NCBI GenBank assembly: GCA_007449985.2
Contig: VIIQ02000851.1
Location: 62,001 to 126,000 of the forward strand
Origin: Desmodesmus armatus
Taxonomy: Eukaryota; Chlorophyta; Chlorophyceae; Sphaeropleales; Scenedesmaceae
Direction of reading: 5' to 3'
DNA length: 64,000 nt
Notes under the pieces: generated by a model
The model's database searches: none
Seen by the model: the letters and a program-made list of their open reading frames with translations, nothing else
Told to the model about the DNA's origin: nothing
Shown here: one piece after another, positions 1 through 13,400 of the stretch
How positions within the stretch are numbered: position 1 is the first letter of the stretch
How the letters are laid out: the number at the start of each line of letters is the position of its first letter
Translations under genes and position numbers: made by a program

Positions 1-3000
1 CCTCAAAACAGAGCTGGTGCTGTCGGGCCTCTGTGAACATTTGCAGACTCCAAACCTCTCACATCCCCACTGCACGTCGCCATCTCCCTGGAGGACGTTG
101 GCAGCATCTCAAGGCCAGCACAGGTTGGCATGCTGAACAGCAAGTGCCCGTCACGTCACACGCTCCATGCCAAAGTTGTGCTGCGCTGATCATTACACAC
201 GTCGCAAGCAGGTTCCTTGCGCAGCAAGCAACAAAACACAACCCAGGACTCCTGCGCTGTCGACTGGAAAAACGCATAAGCACTGGGGTGCGTGTGCGTG
301 TGTGGGACCTACCGAAGGTGAGGCGTGACATAAGGCTAAGGCCGTCAGGGAAGCGCAGAAACTGCGTGTTGCCTCCTGTGAGCTGGAAGAAGGCAAACAC
401 CGCACTGCCCAGTAGCACCAGGATGTAGAACAGGAACACCGCGAAATCCAGGAATTCCCTTGCTGCGATGATGAACACCTGCAGGCAACACACAGCGCAC
501 GGCCATCGGTGACAAGGCTGTAGCAACGTGCGATGCAGCCATAACCCTACATATGCAAAACCCTGAAGCTGCTGTGTATCTTTACCCAAGGTAAGGTTCA
601 GTGCGCAAGCGAAAGGCATTGCTGTTTTGAACACACAAGCCTTGAGCTTGCACTGTCCAGCACGCAAAGACAGCAGGTGCAGCCAGCCATAGTGCCAGGT
701 TCGCTGCAGGGCATTGCAAAGCTGCCATGGCTGCCGCTGATACAGTAGGCCGCCCTTACCTGGTAGAAGGCCTTCAAACCGACATGGATCCTCATGTAGC
801 GCGTCAGGCGCAGGCAGATGAGGAAGTCCACAACAATGCCCATGTACAACCAGGTGCTGCAGCAAAAGCAAACCAGCGCAAAAGCAGGAAGACGGCGGTT
901 CACTTGACTCACTGGGCAGGACGATAGTGGCGCCTGGGGCCTTGGGGATGCAACGTTCACGCTACGCAGATGCCATGCAAGAAACCATGATCATGCATAG
1001 CAACAAGCTGCAGACACCGCCATCAGGACATAGTATGCTTTTGTGCAGTGATACCAGCAGCAGGACGCCTTGCACAGTGGCAACAGCAGGACGCCTCTCA
1101 CAGTGGCACACCAGGGCCTACCTGTAGTACCCAGACCAGCGCGTGAGCCTGTTAAGGTTAGAAGCTGTGTCATTCATGTTCGTCACCATGTCCCAGTTGT
1201 CCATGTTCCACCGCTCCTTCTCGAACAAGATGAGCAAGCCGTACAGTACCCAGTAGAACAGCACCCAGGCCAGCAGGGTGATGTTGCTGCAGGAGCAGGG
1301 CACACATGCACACATGTCGGCAAGGTTAGCCAACGTGAGCCTGGCATGGCGGGAGGCTCTGTCTTTCACTTCACAACACATGTCTCTGAGGCCCTTTGGT
1401 ATTCACATGGCGATGCACTCAGTAACACACCTGTTGGTGATGGGTGAGGGCCCAACAAACCAAAAAGTGAAATTAGCGCGCGAGGCAAGATTTGAAAGTG
1501 GGTGTTGCATGCTGTTCCTGGTGCACCACTGGTGCAATTGTGGACGCCAGGGCCGTTGGTCATGACAGGCCCTTTCTCCCAGCTCACCCTGGCTGCCCTT
1601 TTGGGTCACACCAGCAATAGCACAGCACCTGTGACCACTGCTACACCTGGGGTTGTCTTCCACTGAGCACACTGTGGCCATGTGCCTGTCTGGCTGTGCA
1701 CTGAAAGCGTGCAGCTGCTAGGCAGTAGGAGCCCTTGACGCAGCCTTTGATATGCTGAATTTATTCAACAGCATGCATGCTGCTCTGATGTTTGAGCATT
1801 GCTGGCTCCAGCAGCATGGCACTGCGCATGCAGGGGTACAGCTGGTACAACCAGCTGCATCCCGCACCTGGCATGAGCAGCAGTATTGATTGCTGCACAT
1901 AACTCTACATCTAGCGTACAATAGCAGCGTGGGCTGCTGCTGCTGTTGCTGTTCAAGTCCCGCCTACAACTGAGCAGAATCGCACTGATCCCCCGCGCTA
2001 GGTCAGCAAGCTATCATCGTGAAAAAAACGTTTTGTTACTTAATGATGGAGATGTACAGCACACCAGCATGGGTCACCGCGAGTGCCACCCATCGATGGT
2101 GATGTGCTGCTGTCACCAAGCCTCGCAGTTGCCTGTCCGCATGCAACCGGGTGTCAACTAAGAGCTCCTCAGACCCTCTTTTCGTTTATGTTCACTACAG
2201 GCTGAGGCGCGGCTGGGATAGGCCGCAGGCAGCAGGTCACTCTTTGAAAATAAAAAGCTAATTCTTTTCCTATGGCATAACTCGTGAAAATTAAATCTTG
2301 CAAAAATGTCTTCAGGCTTGACTGAGGTAAGACAGTCTTACCTCAGCAGCTCAAAGCAGTTCCAGATGTGCTTCACCCATGGCTTGAGGGAGCCGTGCTG
2401 CCTCTTGCACACAGTCACCTGCCAGACCTGCAGGCACAGAACCAAGGGCACGCAATCACTCAACCAATGCTACACGATAGGTGTGAAGCTCATGCCAGCC
2501 ATGCACTCAAAACTGACACCATCATCATTGGCAGGCCTGGGGCACACTCGGCACCACTGGCGTGTGCTCAATGCCATTTGAACTGCACACGCCATCAGGG
2601 ACTCGCAGGCCTCTAGTCGTTGTAAAGCACCGGTCCCTGCTGTGGTGGAAGTTTACAGGGCTGAGATGAACCCTTGGTTGTCATTTTGAAGCCCTACATT
2701 CTGAGCCCCAAGCCCTGAAATCTCACCTGGAAGCTGAGCACCACAAAGATGCAGATATGCATCAGAACCTCGAACACAATCCTTGTCATGTCTGTGGTTT
2801 GGCTGTAGAGGTCTGTGCGCACAGGCAGTGTGGTGGTGATCTGTACAGCACAGCACAGCACACATGGAAAACAGGATTGACACGCCAGCATAGGCGCTCA
2901 GCAGCAACACAGGCCCTGCTGCAGAACCTGCCAGGGCCCCGTATGCATGCCCCAAAGTTCTGGTCAATCAAGTAGCTATCCACACAGGCAAGTGCAATGT

Positions 3001-6000
3001 TGCCGGCCCACAGGATACACACTCCCTTGCACAAGCTGCTGGAACTAGATGCCTGCGACCCCATATGGGCACATCGCCACACCAGTAGACCCTTCCTGAC
3101 ACCCCCTACCAGCAGGCTGTACAACCTAGTAAGTTGTGAAAAACATCAAATGCAAATCCCGGGCTTGATTCACCTGCCACATGAGCCTGTCAGGCTTGTC
3201 TTTGACCTGTGCTGAGCGCTGCACAATCATGGTGAACAGCGCCATGTCCGGCTCCTTGGTGCTGCAATGACAGCAACAGCACAACACAATGGCAGTTTAC
3301 GTTGGTCAAGGCAAACAGCTTGGGGGATGCAGGCAGAACAGTGGCCCGGTGGGGAGGTAAATCACACGTGTAGTGTGCATGGAAACAGCACATGCTACAT
3401 GTGTGTGGCCACAGCCATGCAATTGTGCTGGTAAGCAACACAGCTTGCCCCTTGCACCTGGTGGACAACGAATAGCTGAGGGCTTGCAGGATGTTGCGAT
3501 GGGCTGCGGACTTGTGCTGACATCTTCAGTCACAAGCTATACGCAAGGCAGACAAGGCTGGGAGGAACCCTAGGGTGGAGGCCTCCACCAGTACCTGTCA
3601 TGCATGGCGCTGCATAGCAGCCAAGCCGCCTATACTGTCACAGTCACACCAGCCTTGTTGGCTCCCTACCGAGTGTTCAGGCCGTGCCTCAATAAACCAC
3701 GTAACAGCAACAGTAACAGTGAAGCTGGGTGCTTACCTGTTGCGCTTCTGGCCCTGGCCCGCCGGCTGGCTGGCCGCATTCGATGCCAGCACATCCAGCG
3801 CGATGCTGTACGCATACTTTGTCAGGAAGGGCTTCAGATTCACCACGTTGCCCTCAGGCGGCGGGTTGTCCAGATCGGCCTTTGGGTGGCGTGCAAAGTA
3901 GCGCTGCCCGCGCTGTACAGCCCTGGTGCCGATAGGGAACTTGTCCTGAGTGGCGTTGCTGGCACACATTTCCTGGCTGCTCCACCAATCCTGAAAAGGC
4001 ACTGGAGCGCCAATCTGGGCGCACTTGGGGCCAGCTGCATTGGGCGTGTAAAGCCCCACTTCCTGTGTGAGGATCACGCGCGGACACAGCCAGTGAGTGC
4101 TGTGAGAGAGGGTTGCTGAGTTTTTAGGAGCCTGTGAACTGGCAACCTGGGGCGAATCCTTTCACACAGCAGCGTGAGCTGCTGTGTGAAACACAATTTG
4201 TCAGCCAACTGCTACCCCTGGTGAGGTCAGTTAAGGTAGGGTAAGTCAATCTTGTCGTCCACACTCAAGACAGCTCTGGCATGCACACCCTCTCTCACTT
4301 CGCATCTACTAGATGGTGTGCATGCAACCTCCGGCTACCCTTGGCCTCATGCCGCACAGCCCTGACCTGACACGTGTATGCTGCCCAGTCACACTCATTG
4401 TAGTTGAGGTTGGTGGCGCGCGTGATGTTGTACATGCGCCCGATGGAGTCACTCAGTGTGGCCTTCCTCCCATTGTACCTGCACGAGAAATGCAGCGGCG
4501 CCAGGAACAGACATATGCTGTCACAGCACTGCACGGGGCAAGGCGCATTACTAAGCAGCGCTGCGCATGTGCAAGCTGTGCTTTGTCCTGCAGCCTTGTC
4601 TTCTCAGATCAGATCCCCAGCACCCCCACAACCCATGGCATAGACAGATCCCCCGGAGCTCTGCGGCTGAAAACTGAAATTTGAACTGGACGGCTTCATA
4701 ACATCAGTCAACCCAATGACAGCACGATTGTGCTCAGCAGTGCCTTGCTTACGCAGGGGCGATGACAGGGTAGGTCCACCACGTGTTGGCCTCCTCGTTC
4801 CAGCCTGACACAGGCAGCAGTGGCACAGTCAACAACAGCAAAGACAGACACGCTTCAGCTACACAGTCGCACTTGACACAGAGTGACAAAGCCATGCAGA
4901 ATGCACATGCAGCTCACGACACTCTGATGAGGCTCATCATATCGCATAGCCACAGAACAAGCCATGAACTTGGCACGTCCAGCCCAGTGTGGCAGGCTGC
5001 GCTGCGGTTATGCGGCCATGCGGCAGGTTGCCTTAGGCGCGCCTGCGCATCAGCCACCCACCTGCATCTTGGGAGTCTCTGCCCTGCAGCCTGCCCACTT
5101 TGGTCCAGCCGGCCCACTCCAGGATGTTTTCGTATGAGGCGTTGCCATATCTGCCATTATCAAGCTCCACCGTCAGTGGGTCGTCTTTGTAGCACAGCAT
5201 CTTGGGCAAGTCACGGTTGATCTTGCAGTTGCGATCCAGGTTGACCAACATGCGCGCATACTTGACGTCGGCGAATTCACCGAGCCGCATCGTGTTGTTC
5301 GGCCAGCCTGCAAGCAGCACAGCAACTGATGTCGGACATGCAAGGGTCAGGAGGTGGGCAGGTGCAGCGCTGCTTACCGGTATCGACCACAACAACTGCT
5401 GGACAGTTGCCAGCAGCTGTAGCAGCAGTTTTGTGGTACTGTGAGTGTCCTCAGCCGTCTGTGGGCTGGTGCGCAAGCATGCACTGCCCACATGCGCGAC
5501 TGGATACTGCAAGTGCACTGTCACGCAACTGCCACAGTGGGTGACACCTCAGCGGCTGTAGTAGACACACCTGTATTCACTGATCGCTGTAGGTTGAACT
5601 CCAGCCAGCCTACGACATACTCCACAGCATCAAACATGGTGTCCACCTTGCTGAAGGACTGGTGCTGCCAGTCAGGGTTGCCTGCACAGCAGAACAGCAC
5701 AGCAGCACGTGCTTGCTTGAGTGAGAAACAGGGACAGTCTGAGCTAGCTGGAGTAACTGCCTCGGGTTTAGGGTTTAGGGTTGAAAGCACCTTGAATTGA
5801 ACCCTACCCGTCTATGTCAGCATGCAGGCCTGGCACGCACACTTGCTGGTGTGGGCCAACCGCGCCAACAGCAGCAGAGTAATGCACGTTACCAAGCTGC
5901 GCGCGGCATGTTTTGCCTGCATGGCTGAATGCCCAGCTGCTGCAATCGCTGCTGATGCGGCCGGCGGCTGATCCAGCATATGTTGTGCTGATCACACGCT

Positions 6001-7424
6001 CCAACAGTGTGTACGGACAAGCTGTTGGACCACAGCTGCTTCAAACGATGTGCGAAGGTGCATGCCATGCTGCCACAGAGCCAGCCTTGGTGGGCAATCC
6101 CTCACCATAAGACTGGAATGAGGACTGCACTGTGGCCTTGAAGGTGGCTGTGGTCTCTCCCCAGTGCCAGTACAGCACCTGCACATCAGCAGCAAGCAAA
6201 CACAGCAGCCACGGAGGGGCTGACTAACAAGCACCGCCAGCATGCTGCCTGCCGGGAGTTGCTGGCAGCAGATGCGCATGCCAGCAGGCTGCGTGTGTGG
6301 CTGCTGCCTGTGTACCTTGTGTGTATACACAGGGTAACAGTGCATTGAACCGGTGACGGTGCCTGCTGACATCCACGGCAACTGCTGCACTCAACACTAT
6401 GGCAATCCAGGGACTTGGACACCAGCACGTGTGCTTTGAAATGGAACAGTATGAGGAGCAGGAGGCTCAGCAGCTGCAGGAGCGGCCCGGCCTCCTTGCA
6501 AAGCTGCTGCTACAACTGCCATTGCTTCAGCGGCGCGTGCTGCCCGGCCAGCAGCTGTCGGTGCCTGCTGCTGGGTTGCTGCTGCTGTTGGTGCTCCATA
6601 GCCTGTTGGCTCACCAGTGTGACTGACAGCGCTGTGATGCAGAAGAAGAACAGGTCATTCAGCCCATGGTACTCATACGTGTCCCGCATCACCTGCGACA
6701 ACATCACGTGCAGCAGCAGCATTGTCAACAATGCAGCAGCGAGCACTCAGCCAAGTAGGATGTGCGCCACTCCCAACATGGGGCCACTACTGAGGTGGTG
6801 AAAGTGCACCGAAAGGTCAAACACATGCACACACACGCAACACAGCTGCTTGCACTACTGATGCTCTTTGTGCTGCCAGGCGGCCCCAAGGCATGCCTTT
6901 GGTGACACACTCTGCAGTGTTTGTGTCATGTGCTAGCTTGTGCAGCTGCTGGTGCTTGTAGGCAGTCTGCAGCCCAGCGATTCATGTGTATTTAAACGCA
7001 ACAGCACAAATCCTCTGGGGTGGGGCCAGCAGCACTGCCTTACCCGCTTCAGGGGGATCATTTTGCGCTTGTGCTTGTGCCTGCCGCTGGGGACCCTGTT
7101 GACCATTGGCGCTGCAGCATCAGGTGTTGCTGTTGCACCCTTGACCTTACTGGCAGCATCACTTGAAGAGCCACTGCGTGCTGCTGTGTCTGGTAAAGCT
7201 GAGAGGTCATCTGCTGCTTCTGCTGCAATAGCTGCTGAATCGTCCAGCGGGCCTGTATCGTATAGCACTGTGATGGGATGCTGCGGACTGTGGGGTTCGT
7301 CTGCTGTTGCATCTATCGTTGCTGCCTGCACAGCGAATGGGGTGTCCTCATCTGCTGCTGCTGCTGCTGCTGCTTGTGGACCCCGCTGATCACCAGCTCT
7401 GCAGGCAGCAAAGGGCAGGTGCAT
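1..7424 (-). CDS. Polycystin (PKD2-like) TRP cation channel, C-terminus cut by window edge
   Basis: Likely a polycystin-family cation channel, which in algae and animals acts in ciliary or plasma membranes. Exons (minus strand, phases checked): 7424-7044, 6692-6615, 6178-6106, 5681-5571, 5307-5062, 4804-4753, 4478-4367, 4062-3737, 3261-3174, 2840-2727, 2418-2342, 1286-1122, 856-760, 478-313, 30-<1; about 705 residues are visible. The N-terminus is Ala/Asp-rich and ends in a basic patch (KHKRK). S1 is at about residues 131-153 (RDTYEYHGLNDLFFFCITAL). A long extracellular loop follows, with N-glycosylation sequons (NNT, NAS, NIT, NAT). S2 is near 508-527 (IVFEVLMHICIFVVLSF), then a WN..ELL linker, S3 (LLAWVLFYWVLYGLLILF), S4 (VVDFLICLRLTRYMRI), S5 (FAVFLFYILVLLGSAVFAFF) and a pore helix (FPDGLSLMSRLTF). 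S6 and the tail lie outside. Two in-frame TAA codons just before Met 7424 support that start. Family call is confident; first and last exons less so. Confidence 0.85.
5764..5783. repeat. Interstitial TTTAGGG telomere-like repeat
   Basis: Just over two perfect copies of TTTAGGG lie inside the channel-gene intron between the exons at 5571-5681 and 6106-6178. The motif equals the plant/Chlorella-type telomere repeat. It is too short to be a chromosome end. Confidence 0.6.
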
Positions 7425-10421
7425 TGATTATTAGCAGCAGCTTTGACCTTGTGCGCCATTGTGATTGTCTGGACGAGGCCTTATGGAAGTCTGCTGCTGG
7501 TGTCTGAAACTGGCCCAACAGCAGCAGATGGATAGAATGTCGTCCATGTCCGCCGTGCCACCTACTGTGATCCAGGCTGTTGCATCTATCTCCAAGTGTA
7601 CTGAGGTTTGATCGCAGCGGCAGGGAGCGCTGCTGTCGGGAGGAACGTGAGACAATCACGGTCTGCGGATGGTACCAATCAGGACAGCAGCACAATCACA
7701 ACAGAGGATAGGTGTGCGCAACAGTAGGCACGGAGTGGCCGTGATCCGCTATTGGGCAGCACACCGATATTCATGTTTGGTTCAGTGATCATCAGGGGAT
7801 GTCGATGGAAGGTTGGCTGGGGAGGCCACCGACGAATACAAGATAAAGAGTACTATCAAAACGCAATTACAACTGTTGTGCTGCCACCCGGAATGGGGGT
7901 CCGTCCTTGCACCAGGGATTGGTTTCAAACCAATGGTTCAGCCCACATTGGCCATCACCATTAATCACTCAACAGCTCCATATGAAATGCACCTTGGTCT
8001 ATCAACCTTCATGCACCTCCAACGGTTCGCTGACGGTCCATCACCCTTTGCAGGGTGGCCTCCCTGTGTGGGCCAGCCACGCCAAAACACGCAGCTAGCG
8101 TACATCCACGCCAACTGCTTGACACAGAACATCAATTAAGGCGACAACTTTGCCCAGTATCAGTACCTTCGAACAATCACAAACAAAGCCCATACAAGTG
8201 CTGATAATCCTCAGGCGGCCAGCAACAAACACTGAGGCTCGCCGCACCTCTGTCAAAAGGTGGCTGCGCACTGCTTTACAGATGCGCGTGCTCGCACACT
8301 CCGCTACTTGATGCAGTGTAGCACAGCACCCGCTGCCTGCCAGCACAGCAGCAGCTGATGAGGCCCCAGCACAACGTGCAGGACAGCCTGCAACCCCTAA
8401 GCATAAGCCACAGCTTTCCCGCTGCCCAAAGGGTGTGACACTGTGTGGTGCCCAACTTGCAACGGGCTGTGCCTCATGCTGAGAACAGCAATCTCGACCT
8501 GGGTGCACCTTTGCCATGCTTCAACACCATTATCAGGCAATAGGGCATCTTGTGGCAACATGCCAAGCGGGGCATAAGCCCAGCCACCCAGCCCTCAGCT
8601 CTTGCAAACACCAAAGTGCAGCTCGCTTGCACCTGCGGCATTCAATCTGGACAAGCCCAGATGGAAACACGACCTGTCAAACTTACATCTCTCAGCAATG
8701 AGGACGTCAAGCACGCACCAAACACATGCATTCTCGCAGCATGGCCAGTGTACTAGTGCCCCTCACCACCCTCACGACCTCCCAGCCACGCTGAGCACCG
8801 CAACCCCACCAACTACACATACAGACACACGGTGCTTCCTGCAGCAGCATGATGTCCCACCTGAGCGTTCGGCATACCAGCCGGTGATACAACATGACAC
8901 AACATGAACCAAACAAAGACAGCTATAGCAAGGGGCAAGGTACATGCTGGTAGCCCGCTCGCCTGCAAGACATGCGGGGCACAGCACCAAAGCCAGATTG
9001 TACAGCGACGTGCAATGTCAAGAGCAAAGGCTCTCAAGCTTGATGATTGAGTTTGGTGGCAGGCACTCCACACACGTACAGTCAAACAAAGCACAGATTG
9101 GTACACAAGGGGTTGGCTCCCCCAAGCAACGGAGCACTAGACCCGCGGTTGGTGTACAACTCAGGCCGTACAGTACACACACCTGAGCTATGTGTGCTTC
9201 CTGGCAGGGCCAGCTATTATCCAGCAACCGCCCACCATTGCTGTGGGATACTTGAGGGAACGTCATACAAATACAGTTGCATGCATTGGCAACGTGCATC
9301 CACTAGAGAGCTAGTAGCACACGATGCACCAGCTGCAGCACAGGCACGCAAACGCAACGACAGAACAACCACAGGGTGTATTCTGCTCAGCTGACGAGCA
9401 CAAAACTTTCTAGCGACCAAGAGCCAGTACAAAAGAGCAGAAGGGAGAAGATGCCAGCCAAACCTGCATCGCCTGGCGGTTCAAAACACAAACAGCTGTC
9501 AATAGCAATGGACATTGCGGGAGAAACCTGTCACAGTGAACAAAAAGATGGAAGGCAACCAGGCAGTGACAAAGTACAAAATGAAGAGCAAGCACAGCAC
9601 AGCACAGCACAGCACAGCATAGCACATCGCCTGCATGTGCACTACACTGGTCTCCCCTCCCCTCTGCCTCAGGGTCAGCTGGGACAACAAAGCACACCCG
9701 TGGCCATCCTCGAATGCAGAAATACAACTCCAAACAACCCAGTCACCAAGCAAGCATCCTGCGCAGCCGCAGGTGCAGCACCAGCAACGGCAGCATCAAC
9801 AGCAACGGCAGCATCAACGCCATGCCTGTGCCACGTTGTGAAAAAGAGTGGGCAGGTCGCGCGGAACTCAGTCCTTCCGGCGGCACCGCAAGGCACCATC
9901 ACTGCTGCTGTCCAGTCTCCGTCTAAAGCCAGCAGCTGTGTCTGCTAGCAACAACCCCTGCTGATCAATACACACATCAAGCACCAGTGTCAGTGTCCAT
10001 GCCAAAGCTTGAGATGCCTTGCACATGGACAGCCCTGCAGTCACGACCGGCAAAAATGCTCAACTAACGGACTGTACATAACATCCCAAAAGTGTCAGGG
10101 CCTGCACCCTGCACACACCCAAGCAGCACATCATACTTATGCCCCAACAAAGTGTGATGCTGGGGCCGCCCTGTACGAGGCAAAGTGTTCCCTGCAGCAA
10201 CCACATCTCAGGTTGCTGCTCCAAAGGGAGCTCTTGTCCTCGCATCAAGCGCTGCGCCCAGGCTCGACAATGACAACGAATTAGCGTGCGCCAAGCTGCA
10301 CGCACTGCGGCACTGGCAGCCGCCTTATGCAACTCAGCAACAGATCTGGGTCACTATGTACAATGTCCGCTGCAGGACAGCACGAGCAGTAAGGCAAGAG
10401 GCCTCATGCACTCTGCTTTGG
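7425..10421. other. Intergenic, 3 kb, no supported gene
   Basis: This lies between the start of the channel gene and the stop of the large secreted-protein gene, both on the minus strand. It must hold the 3' UTR of one and the 5' UTR and promoter of the other. The many short open frames show no domain, splice structure or family motif. A CAGCA/GCACA pentamer microsatellite is at 9594-9622. Confidence 0.5.
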
Positions 10422-13400
10422 TCAGCAAGTGACATCAAAAGCCAGATCCGCCGAGGCTTCTGGCAGCCCCGGTATCACCGGCTTTGCAGCTGCCGACGTA
10501 GCAAACGCATACAGATTCCCACACTCGACGCTGCTGAACGACAGCGTGTAGTTCCGCGACTGCTCCAACCCGCAGAACGGCTCGCTGGAAACGGCAGTCG
10601 CGCCAGCGACTGCAACCTCTGCTGCTGGCGCTCCATCCAAAGGCTCCAAGCTGCGCGCTTCGGTGAGGACTGCACACTGCGGTACTGGCCGGCCGCCATA
10701 GCGAGCACGTGCCAGGTCGTACGGCTGTGCTGCTGCTGGCTGCACCTGGTCGGCTGTTGTGAGCAGCAGGCCGGGGAGGGGAAGCACCCGCGTGAAGTTG
10801 AAGACACAGCGGGATGCATCCCTGCTGCTTGGTGCTGTCTTGCAGTTCACCTGCAAAGGGACCCAGCACGATATGCGGTCAGCGGGGAAGGAATATTTTG
10901 TTTTTGGGGGGGGGGGGGGGGAATATGCACACACAGGTAAGAAGGCATGTGGCTGCTGTTGAGGCTGGTTCAGCGCACTGCTGCTAGGCACACAGCAGGG
11001 GTGTATGCACAAAGATGGCGAGAGCATGTGCACGCCAGCACACACCACCTTGCTCGCTGTCAAGCGCTAGTAGGATCGCTGAGGACATGCATAGCAGCAG
11101 GAGTGAGCAGGGCTGACCCCTTCACACTCCCCCCCCCCCACCCCCCCTGGGCACACAGCAGTGTTGCACGAGGCCCTGCAAGGGTCTAGCAAGCATGTAG
11201 CGCATGATGACAGCGCACTGGTGGGCGGGATGTTCAATCACCAATCGAGTCAGCAATGCGCAACATAGACAGACTTAGCTGCTCACCTCCAACGTGACCG
11301 GCTTGCAGTCAGGGCCAGCGCTCGGGCTGCACAGTGGGATTGCAAGCACCTGCAGCAGCACACCATGTCACATGTTTCCTGATACAGGACTGTCTGCATG
11401 TGACTTTCCACGTGATCCGCAGCATGCTGCATGCACTGCCAGCCCCCACAAGCACTCTCCAGCACAAACTGTCCTGTGCTGGCCAGCCACTTCATCCATC
11501 TGCAGTCACTCTTGCATTCCCGCCGACCCAACCCCTTCTCTCAGTTCCTGTTCACCCCCTACACAGGGGTCCCCCCCACCCCCACCCCCCACATGCATGC
11601 ATTCACCGTCATAATTTCCAACTGTCCCCCCCCCCCTGCCCCGCACCTTGGCTTTCGTGACCGAGCCAGAGCCCTTGATCGCAACCTCCCCAGACACATT
11701 CAGCCTGAGCTCAGATGCCTGCCTCCAGGTGGTTGTCACAGCCAAGCTTTCCTCCTCAAAGGTCTCATTGGCACTGACTGGAGGGTCCGTCTCAATGCTG
11801 ACAACCCAACGAAGGGCCCGCCCTTTCGTAATGCTGACGCCTGCCAAGTCTGCTGTTGCTTGGCCTGATGATGGCTCCCTGCAGCCTGCAATCTTGACGT
11901 CTGACTTGGCAAAAGCGACGGTGCCTGGGCCAAGGAGATCGGCGTCAGGCTTGATCCAGGCAAGAGCAACGACCTGTATGCAGACACAAAGCAACAGCAG
12001 ACCCCGCACATGAGCAGGCGAGGATTACGGCTTGCAGTTTACTCCAGCAACAGCTTGTTGGACAGCTGCATTATTCAAGGTTTTCCCATGAGCAGCACAG
12101 GGCATCACGTGCTTGGCCAATACTGCTAGCATGGCTGCATCCCAAGAAGAGCAGGACAGCACCCCATGCCGTGTGGTCTCACCGGGAAGGAGCACGCCTT
12201 GCTTGTATCCGCATCAGCAGGTATGTTGATCTTCACAACCTTGCTGCTGGCAGAACACACATCCTCCTCCTCCAAAGTGCCGTTCCCGCCAAAAAGCACT
12301 CCTCCTGGCCCCAGCTCACTCGCCGCCATGCCAGACACCATCCTATTGCAGCTGCTGTCCGCCATAAGGCTCGTCACCGCCACCTGTCCGCTCACAATTC
12401 CATCCCCGCCGTCAGCAGGGGTTGCCGTCCCCACTAGGGCGCCACTATGAACCGACCTCAGCGTGAACTTGCAGCTGATGCGTCCATAGGCAGCAAGGGT
12501 GAAGGGGTTGGAGCCGGTGATAGGCTGGAGGGCGCCTGAGGTGTCCACAGGGCATTCAGGCATGGCTTCATCGGTTGCGTCCCCAGTGCCCATGCTGTCG
12601 ATGAGGTTTACGTAAACCCCGTCGAGTTCCGCAGGGTTTGGGGCGTTGTTGATGACTGTAACAGTGCCTGTGTAGTCGGTGGACTGCGGCACGTGCACAG
12701 CAGCAGCATAGTGACAGAATGACAACAGCGCAGGGTTTACATGGGGTGGAGTGAGGCGCAGAAACATCACTCAGCATGCAGCTGTACAGGACTGCCGGGC
12801 GCATGAGTGCAGGCGCCCCTCTGGCTTTAGGGCAACCTCGGCGTGCTGACATGACAGCACGCGTTACAGTGCAATGCAGGCTGCACCATTACGCACTCAG
12901 CTGAGTCCACAGCGTGTGAAAAGCGACCGGCGCTGCTTCAGACACTCCTGCAGGCGGGTGCAGGACACCCCCTGAAGCAGCCCCCGCCCCCACCGCCCTT
13001 CCCCTGTGCGCTCACCGGCTTTGTCTTGCTCCAGCGCAGCTTGAAGCCAACAGTAGCCGACTTGCCAGGGGTGACAGTCACATTGTCAGCCGGCTCCATG
13101 ACCAGCTCCCAGGCGGGGGAGGCTGACCGCTGCTGCTGCACATCGCTCACCACCACAGACACCCCAGCAGGCAGAGCCTCACCCTCACTGCTGCTGCTGC
13201 CAATGGAGGCTGCACCCCCTCCACCAGTGGATCCTCCTTCTCCTTCTCCTCCCCCGGAGGAGGAGGAAGAGGAAGAAGGGGTTGCGGTGGGACCTGGGGC
13301 TGTGTTGGAGGTGGGGGTGGAGCCGCTGCCACCGCTGGTTGCTGGGAGGAAGTCTGCAGGAGGGGGGTCGCAGCTGGCGCCTGTGACGTACAGACTGGCG

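Noticed and set aside
59..871. 270-codon minus-strand open frame as a single exon
   Set aside because: It reads through intron and out of the channel frame. Splice phases show that shorter exons at 313-478 and 760-856 carry the conserved segments.
5764..5783. Chromosome end
   Set aside because: Only about 20 bp, and inside an intron of a well-supported gene.
7431..7695. Upstream coding exon of the channel gene
   Set aside because: No consistent donor was found, and two in-frame stops precede Met 7424.
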